A DNA stretch of 64,000 nucleotides from Streptomyces sp. CA-278952 (GCF_028747205.1 NZ_CP112880.1:7599501-7663500); one strand, 5' to 3'; counted from the stretch's first letter, positions 9,174 through 17,897 are shown. Made by a program: numbers and translations. The notes: generated by a model not told the origin, from the sequence alone.

Positions 9174-9905
9174 ATGTTCACCAAACAGGGCCCCACCGTG
9201 CGCGAACTGGCCGTTCAGGCGCTCTCCTCGACCGAGCGCGGATACGACCTCCTCGCCCCGAAGTTCGACCGGACGCCCTACCGCACCCCTGACCGCGTGC
9301 TCGACGCCGTCACCCGGGCGGTACGCGAGCTCGGACCCTTCGACACCGGACTCGACGTCTGCTGCGGCACCGGCGCGGGGGTCGGCGTGCTCCGGCAGCT
9401 GTGCCGGGAGCGCGCTGTCGGCGTCGACTTCAGCGCCGGCATGCTCGCCGAGGCCCGTGCCGCCTTCCCGCCCGGGGGAGAGGGACCGACGGTGCACTGG
9501 GTGCGGGCCGACGCCCGCTCCCTGCCCTTCGCGCCGGCCTTCGATCTCGCCCTGAGCTTCGGCGCGTTCGGCCACTTCCTGCCGACCGAACGCTTCGGCC
9601 TCTTCGCCGAGGTGTACGGATCGCTGCGGCCGGGCGGGCAGTTCGTCTTCCCGATCGGCGCACCGCCCCCGGTGGGATCGCGCGCCTACTGGTCGCTGTT
9701 CGGCTTCGACGCGGCGATGCGGGTCCGCAACGCCCTGTGGCGCCCGCGGTTCGTCATGTACTACCGCACGTTCCCGCTCGGCGACGTGCTGGAGGACCTG
9801 ACGCAGGCCGGATTCGCCGTGCGACTGCTACCGCTGACCGAGCTGGGCCCGCGCCCCGACGGCAGCCCCCGCGCCCGGCTGGTGGTGGCGACCCGGGAAG
9901 GGTGA
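9174..9905 (+). CDS. Class I SAM-dependent methyltransferase
   Basis: A 243-residue protein with the Rossmann-like methyltransferase fold. Motif I, GLDVCCGTGAGVGVLRQL, binds S-adenosylmethionine; the acidic end of strand 2 is AVGVDFSAGMLAEAR; motif II is VRADARSLPFAPAFDLALSF; post-II is GSLRPGGQFVFPIG. This pattern fits the UbiE/methyltransferase 11 group acting on small molecules. The acceptor is unknown. ATG 9174 follows AGGGTGG; a GTG codon directly before it (9171) is an alternative. The gene is convergent with the ferredoxin reductase, ends 13 bp apart. Confidence 0.8.
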   Translation: MFTKQGPTVRELAVQALSSTERGYDLLAPKFDRTPYRTPDRVLDAVTRAVRELGPFDTGLDVCCGTGAGVGVLRQLCRERAVGVDFSAGMLAEARAAFPPGGEGPTVHWVRADARSLPFAPAFDLALSFGAFGHFLPTERFGLFAEVYGSLRPGGQFVFPIGAPPPVGSRAYWSLFGFDAAMRVRNALWRPRFVMYYRTFPLGDVLEDLTQAGFAVRLLPLTELGPRPDGSPRARLVVATREG

Positions 9906-9918
9906 CGCGGGCAGCTGT

Positions 9919-11298
9919 TCAGCGGTCCGTGTTCCGGGCCGCCGCCAGCAACCCGGTCCAGTCGGGGATCTTCACCGGGCCGCGCCCCAGCGAACGGCCC
10001 AGCTCCGCCTCCGCACGCTCGATCGACAGCCAGCCGGACCACTCCACCGGCCGCAGCCCCCATTCCCGCAGCACGGCCAGTGGATCGTCCACCGCCGCGC
10101 GGCTCCTCAGCGTGGCCGCGTCCTCCAGGAGCGAGGCCACCGTCTCCTTGGCGCAGGAGCGGTTCGAACCGATCACCCCGGTCGGCCCCCGCTTGATCCA
10201 CCCCGCCACGTACTCGCCCGGCGCCGGCGTCCCGGCCCGCAGCACCCGGCCCGCCGCGTGCGGCACCGTGCCGCGCACCGGATCGAAGGGCAGCCCCGGC
10301 AGCTCCACCCCCCGATAGCCGACCGCCCGCAGGACCAGTTGCGCCTCGACGTCCTCGTACGCGCCGGTGTCCCGGACCCCGCCCCCGCTGTCCGGAGCCG
10401 TCCGGGCGAACCGCACCCCGGCCACCCGCCCGTCGCGCTCCAGCAGCTCCACCGGCCGCAGGAAGAACCGCAGCCGGATGCGGCGCCCGGCGTCGGCCGC
10501 CGCCGGGGCCCCGGCCGCCGACCAGCCGCGCAGGACCTCCAGGTTCCGCCGCACCACGGCGGGCAGCGGCAGCGCTCCGGGCAGGCCGTCCGGAGCGGCG
10601 TACGCCGGGTCGAGCGCGAGTTCCGCCGGGTCGACGACGACCCGTGCCCCGGGCAGCGCCCCCAGCTCCCGCAGCTCCTTGGTGGTGAACCGGGCCTGGG
10701 AGGGCCCCCGGCGGCCCACGATGTGCACGTCGCGCACCCGGCTGTCCTCCAGTGCGCCGAGCGCCTCGCGGGGCACGTCGGTGGCCCGCAGCTCGTCGGC
10801 GCCACGGGCCAGGATCCGGGCCACGTCGACCGCCACGTTGCCCACGCCGATCACGACGGCCGAGCGGGCGTCCAGCACGAACGGGTCGGCGCCGACGTCC
10901 GGATGGGCGCTGTACCAGGAGACGAAGCGGGTGGCGGAGTAGCTGCCCGGCAGCCCCTCGCCCGGCACCGCGAGCGTCCGGTCGGCCGATGCCCCGACGC
11001 AGTAGACGACCGCGTGGTAAAGCTCCGCGAGCCGGGCGGGGGAGACCCCCTCCGCCCCGCCGACGCCGACGTTGCCCACGAAGGTGACCCGGTCGTCCTC
11101 CAGCACCGCCCGCAGACTGTTCTGCAGCGACTTGATCTTCTCGTGGTCGGGGGCCACCCCGTACCGCACGAGTCCGTACGGGGTGGGCAGCCGGTCCAGG
11201 ACGTGCACGCGCACATCGGGTACGGGCGACTGCTGGAGCAGGGCCTGAGCGGTGTAGACCCCGCTGGGACCGGAACCGACGACGGCGACGGAGAGCAC
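9919..11298 (-). CDS. Ferredoxin--NADP+ reductase, adrenodoxin reductase type
   Basis: A 459-residue FAD flavoprotein of the FprA/adrenodoxin-reductase family, which passes electrons between NADPH and ferredoxins (for cytochrome P450s among others). The FAD site is VAVVGSGPSGVYTAQALL at the N-terminus. LPTPYGLVRYGVAPDHEKIK is diagnostic. The NADP site is VVIGVGNVAVDVARILARG, and the C-terminus carries YVAGWIKRGPTGVIGSNRSCA. GTG 11298 is preceded by GGAAGAGG. No ferredoxin or P450 gene is nearby, so the partner is not identifiable here. Confidence 0.92.
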   Translation of the reverse strand: MLSVAVVGSGPSGVYTAQALLQQSPVPDVRVHVLDRLPTPYGLVRYGVAPDHEKIKSLQNSLRAVLEDDRVTFVGNVGVGGAEGVSPARLAELYHAVVYCVGASADRTLAVPGEGLPGSYSATRFVSWYSAHPDVGADPFVLDARSAVVIGVGNVAVDVARILARGADELRATDVPREALGALEDSRVRDVHIVGRRGPSQARFTTKELRELGALPGARVVVDPAELALDPAYAAPDGLPGALPLPAVVRRNLEVLRGWSAAGAPAAADAGRRIRLRFFLRPVELLERDGRVAGVRFARTAPDSGGGVRDTGAYEDVEAQLVLRAVGYRGVELPGLPFDPVRGTVPHAAGRVLRAGTPAPGEYVAGWIKRGPTGVIGSNRSCAKETVASLLEDAATLRSRAAVDDPLAVLREWGLRPVEWSGWLSIERAEAELGRSLGRGPVKIPDWTGLLAAARNTDR

Positions 11299-11386
11299 GG
11301 CGCACCTCTTCCCGGAGGTTCCCTCCAGGATGGCACCGCCCGGCCGATCCGCACCGCCCGGTGCACGGGGTGCTCGGCCGGGTGGC

Positions 11387-12055
11387 TCAGTCCATCAGCC
11401 CGCGCATCCGGTTGATCTCCACGGTCTGCTGGGCGACCACGTCGCTCGCCATCTCCTCGACGATGACGTCGTTCCCTTCGGTGAGCGCCTCCGTGGCCAT
11501 GGTGATCGCTCCCTGGTGGTGGGTGATCATCAGCTCCAGAAAGAGCTTGTCGAAGGCCTTTCCCTCGGCGGCGCGCAACCTGGCGAGCTGGGCATCGGTC
11601 GCCATGCCGGGCATCGTGGCGTGGTCGTGGCTCTCCTCGCGCCGGCCGCCGCCGTTCTTCTGCAGCCACCCCTTCATCGCGCCGATCTCCGGCTTCTGGC
11701 CTGCCGATATGCGGTCCGCGAGCCGTTTGACGGTGTCGGCGGAGGCCCGTTCCGGGACCAGCCCCGTCATCACGATCGCCTGGCTGTGATGTTCGATCAT
11801 CATCCGTGCGTAGCGGAAGTCGGCGGAGTTGGCGGTGTCCTGACCGGCCTCCTTGGCAGCGTCCTCGGCGGAGAGCGTCCGGGCGGGCTCGCCCGGTCTG
11901 CCGGGCGCGACCACGCCCGGACCCGCGTCCTTGGCCTTGTCCGACGCCCCGTCACCGCTGCCCGCGTCACAGGCTCCCAGGACGAGCACGGCGGCAACCG
12001 CCGCCGCCGCGAGAGCGGTTGAGCGCAGAGTTGCGGACCGGCGATGGATCAACAC
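11387..12055 (-). CDS. DUF305-domain lipoprotein
   Basis: A 222-residue lipoprotein. The signal sequence (residues 1-28, basic then AALAAAAVAAVLVLGAC) ends at a lipobox with the modified Cys at 29. Two DUF305 halves follow: FRYARMMIEHHSQAIVMT and KLFLELMITHHQGAITMA, each with the methionine plus paired-histidine motif. A Met/His linker (ESHDHATMPGM) between them suggests copper binding. In other actinobacteria DUF305 proteins sit with copper-handling genes, so an extracytoplasmic metal role is plausible but unproven. GTG 12055 has an AGGAGG ribosome site. It is divergent from the LVIVD-repeat gene and shares its promoter region. Confidence 0.85.
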   Translation of the reverse strand: MLIHRRSATLRSTALAAAAVAAVLVLGACDAGSGDGASDKAKDAGPGVVAPGRPGEPARTLSAEDAAKEAGQDTANSADFRYARMMIEHHSQAIVMTGLVPERASADTVKRLADRISAGQKPEIGAMKGWLQKNGGGRREESHDHATMPGMATDAQLARLRAAEGKAFDKLFLELMITHHQGAITMATEALTEGNDVIVEEMASDVVAQQTVEINRMRGLMD

Positions 12056-12231
12056 GGCGACCTCCTGTGCCACATGGTTTGTTGCAGACCGTCCTAACAC
12101 GCTTCCACCGGGCGAAGATCAAAAACTTTTATTACGTCTGTGTTGCCATCTGTTGTTGTGTACATGGGAGGGACGATACTGCCGGGGGTTCATGAACCGT
12201 TCGACCCCGAACGGAGACAAGGGAGGACGCA

Positions 12232-13725
12232 GTGACCTCGTTGCACACCACCCGCGTGCGGCGCAGACGTCTGGGCGCGGTGGCAGCCGCAGCCGGACTC
12301 CTCGCCACGCTGCTGACGGCCACCACAGCGGCCGCCACCCCCGACCCGGGCGATGCCCCGGCCGAGCGCGGTTCCGTCACCAAGAGCGAGCAGGCCGAGG
12401 CCAGGGCCGCGATAACCGGTGGCGACATACCCGGCGTGGACGAGATCGTCCACAGCTCCAACATCAAGCACCTGACGAACGTGCCGAAGGGTGCCCTCAA
12501 GGGCACCAACACGGACCTCGCCTTCCAGGGGAAGTACGCGTACGTCGGCAACTACGACGGCTTCGTCATCTACGACATCAGCAAGCCGAAGAAGCCGAAG
12601 ACCGTCGCGCAGGTCCTCTGCCCCGGTTCGCAGAACGACATCTCGGTCTCCGGGAACCTGCTGTTCCTGTCGACGGACTCCTCGCGCAGCGACGACTCCT
12701 GCTCCAGCACCTCCCAGCCCGCCACGGAGAAGTCCTCCTGGGAGGGCATGAAGATCTTCGACATCAGCAACAAGCGGCAGCCGAAGTACATCGCCGCCGT
12801 GGAGACCGCCTGCGGTTCCCACACGCACACGCTGGTGCCGGACGGCAAGAAGAACGTGTACGTGTACGTCTCCTCGTACTCGCCCAACGAGACGTTCCCG
12901 GACTGCAAGCCGCCGCACGACGGGATCTCCGTCATCAAGGTGCCGGTCAAGGCGCCCCAGAAGGCCCGGATCGTGAACTTCCCGGTGCTCTTCCCGGACG
13001 GCGGCAACCCCGGTGCGCCGGAGAACCCCGGTGTCTCCAAGACGACCGGCTGCCACGACATCACGGTGCTGCCGTCCAAGGACCTCGCCGCCGGCGCCTG
13101 CATGGGTGACGGTCTGCTGTTCTCCATCGAGGACCCGGAGCACCCGAAGATCATCGACCGTGTCCAGGACAACGTGAACTTCGCGTTCTGGCACTCGGCG
13201 ACCTTCAACCAGGGTGCGAACAAGGTCGTCTTCACCGACGAGCTCGGTGGCGGCGGCGCGGCCACCTGCAACGCGGAGATCGGGCCCGAGCGGGGCGCCG
13301 ACGGCATCTACGACATCGTCGGCAAGGGCGACCAGCGCAAGCTGGTCTTCCGCAGCTACTTCAAGATCGACCGGCACCAGGCCGACGCCGAGGTCTGTGT
13401 CGCGCACAACGGCTCGATCATCCCGGTGAAGGGCCGCGACCTGATGGTCCAGGCCTGGTACCAGGGCGGCATCTCCGTATGGGACTTCACCAACTCCTCC
13501 AAGCCCAAGGAGATCGCCTTCTTCGAGCGTGGCCCGGTCACGCTCGACCAGGTCACCACGGCCGGCTCCTGGTCGGCGTACTACTACAACGGCCACATCT
13601 ACTCCAGCGACATCGCCAAGGGCTTCGACGTGCTGAAGCTGCAGGACCGGCGCACCGACCCGGCCGAGCGGGTCAAGCTGGACGAGCTCAACGCGCAGAC
13701 GCAGCCGGACTACTTCGGCCGCTGA
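12232..13725 (+). CDS. Secreted LVIVD-repeat protein
   Basis: A 497-residue exported protein. An N-terminal signal peptide (RVRRRRLGAVAAAAGLLATLLTA) is cut near ATAAA. The body is built from LVIVD-type propeller blades: YAYVGNYDGFVIYDISKPKK, GMKIFDISNKRQPKYI, GLLFSIEDPEHPKIID, GGISVWDFTNSSKPKEI. Several histidines and Cys pairs (CGSHTHTLVP, TTGCHDITVL, FAFWHSATF) could bind metal or form disulphides outside the cell. Function is unknown; the neighbouring DUF305 lipoprotein suggests a joint extracytoplasmic role. GTG 12232 is preceded by GGGAGG. A very strong terminator follows the gene. Confidence 0.82.
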   Translation: MTSLHTTRVRRRRLGAVAAAAGLLATLLTATTAAATPDPGDAPAERGSVTKSEQAEARAAITGGDIPGVDEIVHSSNIKHLTNVPKGALKGTNTDLAFQGKYAYVGNYDGFVIYDISKPKKPKTVAQVLCPGSQNDISVSGNLLFLSTDSSRSDDSCSSTSQPATEKSSWEGMKIFDISNKRQPKYIAAVETACGSHTHTLVPDGKKNVYVYVSSYSPNETFPDCKPPHDGISVIKVPVKAPQKARIVNFPVLFPDGGNPGAPENPGVSKTTGCHDITVLPSKDLAAGACMGDGLLFSIEDPEHPKIIDRVQDNVNFAFWHSATFNQGANKVVFTDELGGGGAATCNAEIGPERGADGIYDIVGKGDQRKLVFRSYFKIDRHQADAEVCVAHNGSIIPVKGRDLMVQAWYQGGISVWDFTNSSKPKEIAFFERGPVTLDQVTTAGSWSAYYYNGHIYSSDIAKGFDVLKLQDRRTDPAERVKLDELNAQTQPDYFGR

Positions 13726-13762
13726 TCCGTCAGGGTCCCGAGGTCCGGTCGTTCCTGCATGC

Positions 13763-13810
13763 GGGGCCGGTGTCTGCCGGGCGGTCGCCCGCCCGGCAGA
13801 CACCGGCCCC
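13763..13810 (+). terminator. Hairpin terminator, 22-bp perfect stem, 4-nt loop
   Basis: Bases 13763-13784 pair perfectly with 13789-13810 around a TCGC loop, 38 bp after the LVIVD-repeat gene. Such a long uninterrupted stem is a strong intrinsic terminator and would also block read-through toward the convergent small gene. Confidence 0.9.
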
Positions 13811-14024
13811 GGTGCGTGTGCCGCCGGAAATTCATTGACCGGTGAGCCGGGTGGGGACATGCTGGAGCCCTGCGACGGGGGACTCCGGTCCCCGGCGCGG
13901 TCCGCGGCCGTGTCCCACGTGGCATGCCGAGGGTGCGCCCGGATCCGGCGACGCGGGGGATCGCCGGATCCGGGCGCGATCTCCGCACAGGCTTCTCCGC
14001 TCCGCCGAACCGCGGGTACGGCGG

Positions 14025-14201
14025 TCAGGCGGCGGTGCGGACGCTTCCGCCGGTGGCGGCGGCCCACTCCATCAGCAGCCGCTGGTACGCCGCCTCGTCC
14101 TGCGGCGTCAGGCACCCGCCCGAACGCTGCCACAGGTCGCGGATCTCCGCGTTGACCTCGGCTGCGGAACGAGCGGACAGGGACGACGGCATGGGGGACA
14201 T
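14025..14201 (-). CDS. Small hypothetical protein
   Basis: A 58-residue protein of unknown function with a coherent helical sequence: SARSAAEVNAEIRDLWQR, then GGCLTPQDEAAYQRLLMEWA. The D-AAYQRLL-EW pattern looks like a real small regulator or binding protein, not a chance frame. ATG 14201 was chosen; an in-frame start at 14234 would add 11 residues. It lies upstream of the HAD gene on the same strand, in the 573-bp space after the LVIVD gene. Confidence 0.55.
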   Translation of the reverse strand: MSPMPSSLSARSAAEVNAEIRDLWQRSGGCLTPQDEAAYQRLLMEWAAATGGSVRTAA

Positions 14202-14297
14202 GTCCACCAGGCTACGGCCACGAGCGGCTGCCACTACCCTCTCCGCGGCGGGATATGCCTCACACCCCGGCCCGATCTCCTCTGTTCGCCCCGGGCC

Positions 14298-14993
14298 TCA
14301 TTCCGGCACGAGGCCCAGCGAACGCAGGCCGTCCGGCCGCTCCGCCACCGGCAGGTGGTCCACGAACCGGACCCCGCAGCCCAGAGCGGCCGCGCCGCCG
14401 TCCGCGCGCCGGTCGTCACCGACCATGACCACGTCCGCCGGCTCCCGGCCGATCAGCGAACAGGCGATGCGGAACAGTCCCGCGTCGGGCTTCTGGAGCC
14501 CGTGCTCGAAGGACAGGGCATAGGCGTCGACCAGGGCGTCCAGCCCGTGCGCGCGGAAGACCGGGCGCGGGTCCCACCCGATGTTGCTGACCACACACAC
14601 CGCGATCCCCGCCCTCCGCAGCCCCGCCAGCACCTCCGCGGCGTCCGGATAGGCCTGCCAGGCCTCCGGCCGCATGTGGCGGTCGTACAGCGCGTCGTAC
14701 AACCCCGGATCGGGCAGGGCGACACCCCGGGCCAGACCGGTGTACGCCTCGCGGTGCAGAGCGGGGCTCAGGTCCCGGCGGGACACCGCCCCAGCCAGCC
14801 GGTCGGGGACCCGGACCGGGGGCGGGCCGCCCGGGAGGGCGCCGGCCTCCGTGAGCCCGCTCACGTACCGCTCGAAATCCTCCGGGGTGACGTCGACGCC
14901 CTCCTCGCGCAGCACGGCGGCGAGCCAGTCACGGACCGGCTCGATACGGAACAGGGTTCCGGAGAAGTCGAACAGCACGCCTTTGACCACCAT
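14298..14993 (-). CDS. HAD-family hydrolase
   Basis: A 231-residue haloacid dehalogenase superfamily hydrolase. Motif I is VLFDFSGTLF, with the nucleophile Asp followed by Ser-Gly-Thr instead of the common D-G-T. Motif II is VCVVSNIGWDPR; motif III is LQKPDAGLFRIA; motif IV is VVMVGDDRRADGGAA. Likely a cytosolic phosphatase on a small metabolite, substrate unknown. A helical cap lies between motifs I and II (residues about 17-105). It ends 12 bp beyond the PAP2 gene in transcription order, so the two may be one unit. Confidence 0.85.
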   Translation of the reverse strand: MVVKGVLFDFSGTLFRIEPVRDWLAAVLREEGVDVTPEDFERYVSGLTEAGALPGGPPPVRVPDRLAGAVSRRDLSPALHREAYTGLARGVALPDPGLYDALYDRHMRPEAWQAYPDAAEVLAGLRRAGIAVCVVSNIGWDPRPVFRAHGLDALVDAYALSFEHGLQKPDAGLFRIACSLIGREPADVVMVGDDRRADGGAAALGCGVRFVDHLPVAERPDGLRSLGLVPE

Positions 14994-15004
14994 GGACACG
15001 ATCC

Positions 15005-15718
15005 TTACCGTTCCGTCCCCGAGCCGGCAAGAGCGCCCTCCCGGGCGGCCGCGTAGCGGGCGTACCCCACGGCGCTCAACGCCACCACGGCCACCCCCAG
15101 CAGTGCGCCGCCCACGACATCGGTCAGCCAGTGCACCCCCAGGTACACCCGGGTCGCCGCCACACCGACCGCCGAGACCACCGCCACGGCCAGCACCGCG
15201 GCCCGGGCGCCGGGGCCGGCGCCGTACAGCCACAGCAGCCAGACGAACAGGCCGCAGGTCACGACGGCCGTCATGGCGTGCCCGGAGGGGAAGGCCGCGT
15301 AGTGGGCCGAGTCCACCGGGTCGGGCCACTGCGGGCGCTCCCGGCCCACCGCCGCCTTCAGCCCCTGCTGGAGGAGGGTGGCGACCAGGCTCGTCGCGGC
15401 CAGCCAGAGGGCGAGCGGGCGCGCGCCCCGCCACCACAGGGCGACCACCACCGCCGCGATCAGGGCGCGCATGGTCCAGGGGTCCCACACCCAGTCCGTC
15501 AGCACCCGGCTCACATGCACCAGACCGGGATCGGTCACCGCGTGCCGGTGCAGGGCGTCGGCGACCGCCCGGTCCAGGGACATCAGCGGCGACCAGCGCG
15601 CCGCCACCAGCACGAGCAGCACGAGAGCGGCGGCGCCGACGACGGCCCCGGCCCACAGGGCGGGCGGGGTGCGGGCGGAGCGATCCGGCGAGCGGAAGCG
15701 GAACAGGGTGGAGGACAT
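15005..15718 (-). CDS. PAP2-family membrane phosphatase
   Basis: A 237-residue membrane protein with about six helices and the full PAP2 signature: KAAVGRERP (motif 1), AAFPSGHAMTAV (motif 2, catalytic His) and TRVYLGVHWLTDVVGG (motif 3, nucleophile His). Family members dephosphorylate lipid phosphates such as phosphatidic acid or undecaprenyl pyrophosphate on the outer membrane face. ATG 15718 follows GAGGATC. Frame continues upstream to 15853 without a good start. It precedes the HAD phosphatase gene with an 11-bp gap. Confidence 0.88.
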   Translation of the reverse strand: MSSTLFRFRSPDRSARTPPALWAGAVVGAAALVLLVLVAARWSPLMSLDRAVADALHRHAVTDPGLVHVSRVLTDWVWDPWTMRALIAAVVVALWWRGARPLALWLAATSLVATLLQQGLKAAVGRERPQWPDPVDSAHYAAFPSGHAMTAVVTCGLFVWLLWLYGAGPGARAAVLAVAVVSAVGVAATRVYLGVHWLTDVVGGALLGVAVVALSAVGYARYAAAREGALAGSGTER

Positions 15719-15822
15719 GGGGTGATCCTCGCGGAGGACACCGCCCGAAGGCCAACCCGGAGTGCGGCCGAGGGCGTGCGGGGCGCCACACGCCGGTTCC
15801 AGATGCGAACGAAAGACCGCTA

Positions 15823-15984
15823 AGGGCTGTCCCGCTATTCCCGGCGGGCGCACGACGACAGCTACGGCACCTCGCCGCGTTGTCGGAACATCCCTATACG
15901 TCCAGTATGCGGATGCCCCTCCGCCTTGCGATGCACCGCATCTGACGCCGCGCGCTGATCCACCGGGAACAGCGGGACAGCCCT
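15823..15984. mobile_element. MITE-like element, 162 bp, TA target duplication
   Basis: Terminal inverted repeats start AGGGCTGTCCCGCT on each side. With the flanking TA the arms at 15821-15844 and 15963-15986 match at 23 of 24 positions. TA dinucleotides at 15821-15822 and 15985-15986 look like the target duplication of an IS630/Tc1-type transposase. The 162-bp body has no coding capacity. Its interior resembles a short non-coding element I know as recurrent in Streptomyces genomes; that is from memory, not a search. Its right end forms the stop codon of the M56 peptidase gene. Confidence 0.75.
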
Positions 15985-16919
15985 TAGCCCAGCGCGCGGA
16001 GCCCCGGGACGAAGGCCACGAACACCGGGACGACCGGGACCAGCGCGGCGGCGGCTGTCAGCCGGAACCTGCGGCCCGCCGTCAGCCGTTCGACCGGGGC
16101 CAGCAACCGGTTGACCCGGAGGGGCACTTGGGCCTGCGGGGTGGGGCAGGGGCCGAAGACCCCGCGGTCCTCGTTGAGCCCGACGAGGGCGAGCGCGGTC
16201 GTCAGCCGGCCGAAGCGGCGTGACGCCACGTCGTCGGCGGCCAGTTCGACCAGCCGGTGCATCTCGTCGCGGAACGCGGCGAACACCGGGATCTGCGGGA
16301 AGCCGATCGCCAGCGCCGACGAGCAGTGCAGCAGCCAGTCGTGCCGGGCCTGGGCGTGCCCCTGCTCATGGGCGAGCACCGCGTCGAGCTGACGGCCCTT
16401 CAGGCGGCCCAGCGCGGCGGTGGTGATGACGAGTTGCGGAGCCGTGCCGGGCAGCCACCAGGCGTCGGGGCGTTCGCCCTCCAGCACCACGAGACGGTCG
16501 GCGCCCGGCTCCTCGCCCGGCAACAGCGGGGAACGCACCAGCAGTTCCGCCCGACGCTGTTTGCGGCGACGCCGTGCCCGCCGGATCTCCCTCAGGAGCA
16601 TCGCCCCGGTCCACAGCCCGCCCATCGCCAGCAGCACCGCGATGACCGCCGACCACGGCCCGTACGCCGCCAGGGCGTACGCCTCGACGACGGCGTGCGG
16701 GGCGGGGGCGAAGACATGGCCGCGCACCGCCTGCCAGGCGGCGGCCGCGCTCAGCGTCATCGACAGGGCGAACGACAGCAGGACCCCGGCCACCACGCAC
16801 TGCCAGACCCACAGGGCCACGACCGGTTCGCGCTCCGGCCACCGGGCGCGCGCCATCACGCGGGGAGTCACCAGGGCGGTCAAGGCACCGAGCAGTAGCA
16901 GCGCGAGGGAGACCAGCAT
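15984..16919 (-). CDS. M56-family membrane metallopeptidase (BlaR1/MecR1-like)
   Basis: A 311-residue membrane protein. Two or three helices (LVSLALLLLGALTALVTP, ALWVWQCVVAGVLLSFAL, WSAVIAVLLAMGGLWTGAM) precede a cytoplasmic zinc peptidase domain with LDAVLAHEQGHAQARHDWLL (HExxH) and the downstream Glu ligand in LVELAADDVASRRFG. A final hydrophobic segment (AAALVPVVPVFVAFVPG) ends the protein. In Streptomyces such stand-alone M56 proteins usually pair with a BlaI-like repressor; none is seen here. The TAA stop (15984-15986 on this strand) is made by the edge of the MITE-like element plus its TA duplication, so the natural C-terminus may have been longer. Confidence 0.85.
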   Translation of the reverse strand: MLVSLALLLLGALTALVTPRVMARARWPEREPVVALWVWQCVVAGVLLSFALSMTLSAAAAWQAVRGHVFAPAPHAVVEAYALAAYGPWSAVIAVLLAMGGLWTGAMLLREIRRARRRRKQRRAELLVRSPLLPGEEPGADRLVVLEGERPDAWWLPGTAPQLVITTAALGRLKGRQLDAVLAHEQGHAQARHDWLLHCSSALAIGFPQIPVFAAFRDEMHRLVELAADDVASRRFGRLTTALALVGLNEDRGVFGPCPTPQAQVPLRVNRLLAPVERLTAGRRFRLTAAAALVPVVPVFVAFVPGLRALG

Positions 16920-17017
16920 GGCCCCAGCTTATGAGGGGCGGGCCGGCCGGGGGTACGGCCGCGACCGGCAAGTGACGTAGACCACGGTTTGCCGGGGGTT
17001 CTGTCCCACTTCCCGTC

Positions 17018-17626
17018 TCACAGAGTGAGCAGCATGGCGAACATGCCGATGCCCATCGTCAGCCTGCACGCCGTCGTCAGCTCGGACAGGCCGTCCGACG
17101 CACCCCCGAATCCTCCCGGGGGCCGGGGTGCGGGGGCCGTCCCGCCGGCCGGGACCATGACGGTCGCGGGGAGCAGGCGGCCGGCCGAGCCCAGCACGTA
17201 GAACGCGTAGTAGCCGAGCAGCGCCCCGGTCAGCAGGGGCACGCCCCCGGCACCGGCGCCCGCCCCGTGCCCGGCATGCCCGCCCCCGCCGCTTCCCGTG
17301 ACCGCGGGGGCCATCGCCACGGCCATGTAGACCATGGCCAGTGAGCCGACGAGGTGGTGCAGGTGGTGGCCGCCGCGCAGGGCGGGGCGCAACGCTCGCA
17401 GCGCGGCCGCGCCGAACAGCACCGCGTACACCGCCCAGGCCCAGTCCGGGGGCGACAGCACCGCGGCCGGAACGGCCATCGCCGCCATGCCGAAACCCAT
17501 GAACGCCTCCGAGCGTGCGGTGCGGCGCTCCTGCGGCGTCCCCGCGCGGGTGCGCAGCAGGCAGTAGGCGCCGCTCACCGCGCACAACGCCATCAGCAGC
17601 CAACCGGTCAGAGCCCCTCCGTGCAC
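17018..17626 (-). CDS. DUF5134-domain membrane protein
   Basis: A 202-residue membrane protein with about five helices, resembling DUF5134: the first helix ALTGWLLMALCAVSGAYCLL, the histidine cluster GGHHLHHLVGSLAMVYMAVA, a glycine/histidine loop (SGGGGHAGHGAGAG), then LLTGALLGYYAFYVLGSA. The histidines inside the membrane could bind metal, but function is unknown. GTG 17626 has GGGGGAGG upstream and matches the family start; the longer open frame is low-complexity. It lies upstream of the M56 gene on the same strand, 98 bp away. Confidence 0.7.
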   Translation of the reverse strand: MHGGALTGWLLMALCAVSGAYCLLRTRAGTPQERRTARSEAFMGFGMAAMAVPAAVLSPPDWAWAVYAVLFGAAALRALRPALRGGHHLHHLVGSLAMVYMAVAMAPAVTGSGGGGHAGHGAGAGAGGVPLLTGALLGYYAFYVLGSAGRLLPATVMVPAGGTAPAPRPPGGFGGASDGLSELTTACRLTMGIGMFAMLLTL

Positions 17627-17804
17627 GGCGCGCCTCCCCCCGGTCGGACGTACGGCACTGTTGCGGGTCGTCCCATCGATGCCCGGGGGGCCGACGCCGA
17701 ATCCGGCGCACGGGGGTGTGAAGGGGGTGCGCCGGGGCCCGCCGGGGGCGCTTCGGGTCGCGTTACTCTCGACCGCACTGTGCGACGACGGAGACCGCGA
17801 CCGT

Positions 17805-17884
17805 GCATACGGCAGCAGGCAAACGCGTACGGCAGCACGGAAGTGCGTACGGCAGCAGAGAAGTGCGTACGGCAGCAGAGAAAC
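17805..17884. repeat. Four tandem 20-bp repeats upstream of GNAT gene
   Basis: Four head-to-tail units at 17805-17824, 17825-17844, 17845-17864 and 17865-17884. The consensus is GCGTACGGCAGCAGAGAAGT. Units 2-4 share the first 13 bases exactly; unit 1 has GCATACGG. The array ends 13 bp before the GNAT start codon, so it lies in the promoter or 5' leader. It could be an operator array or a length-variable control repeat. Confidence 0.85.
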
Positions 17885-17897
17885 GGAGCACCCGACC

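Noticed and set aside
17805..17884. CRISPR array
   Set aside because: The repeats are contiguous without unique spacers and no cas genes are present.
17661..17897. Upstream extension of the GNAT protein through the 20-bp repeats
   Set aside because: A 20-bp unit does not keep frame, giving unrelated peptides from each repeat; family similarity begins just after ATG 17898.
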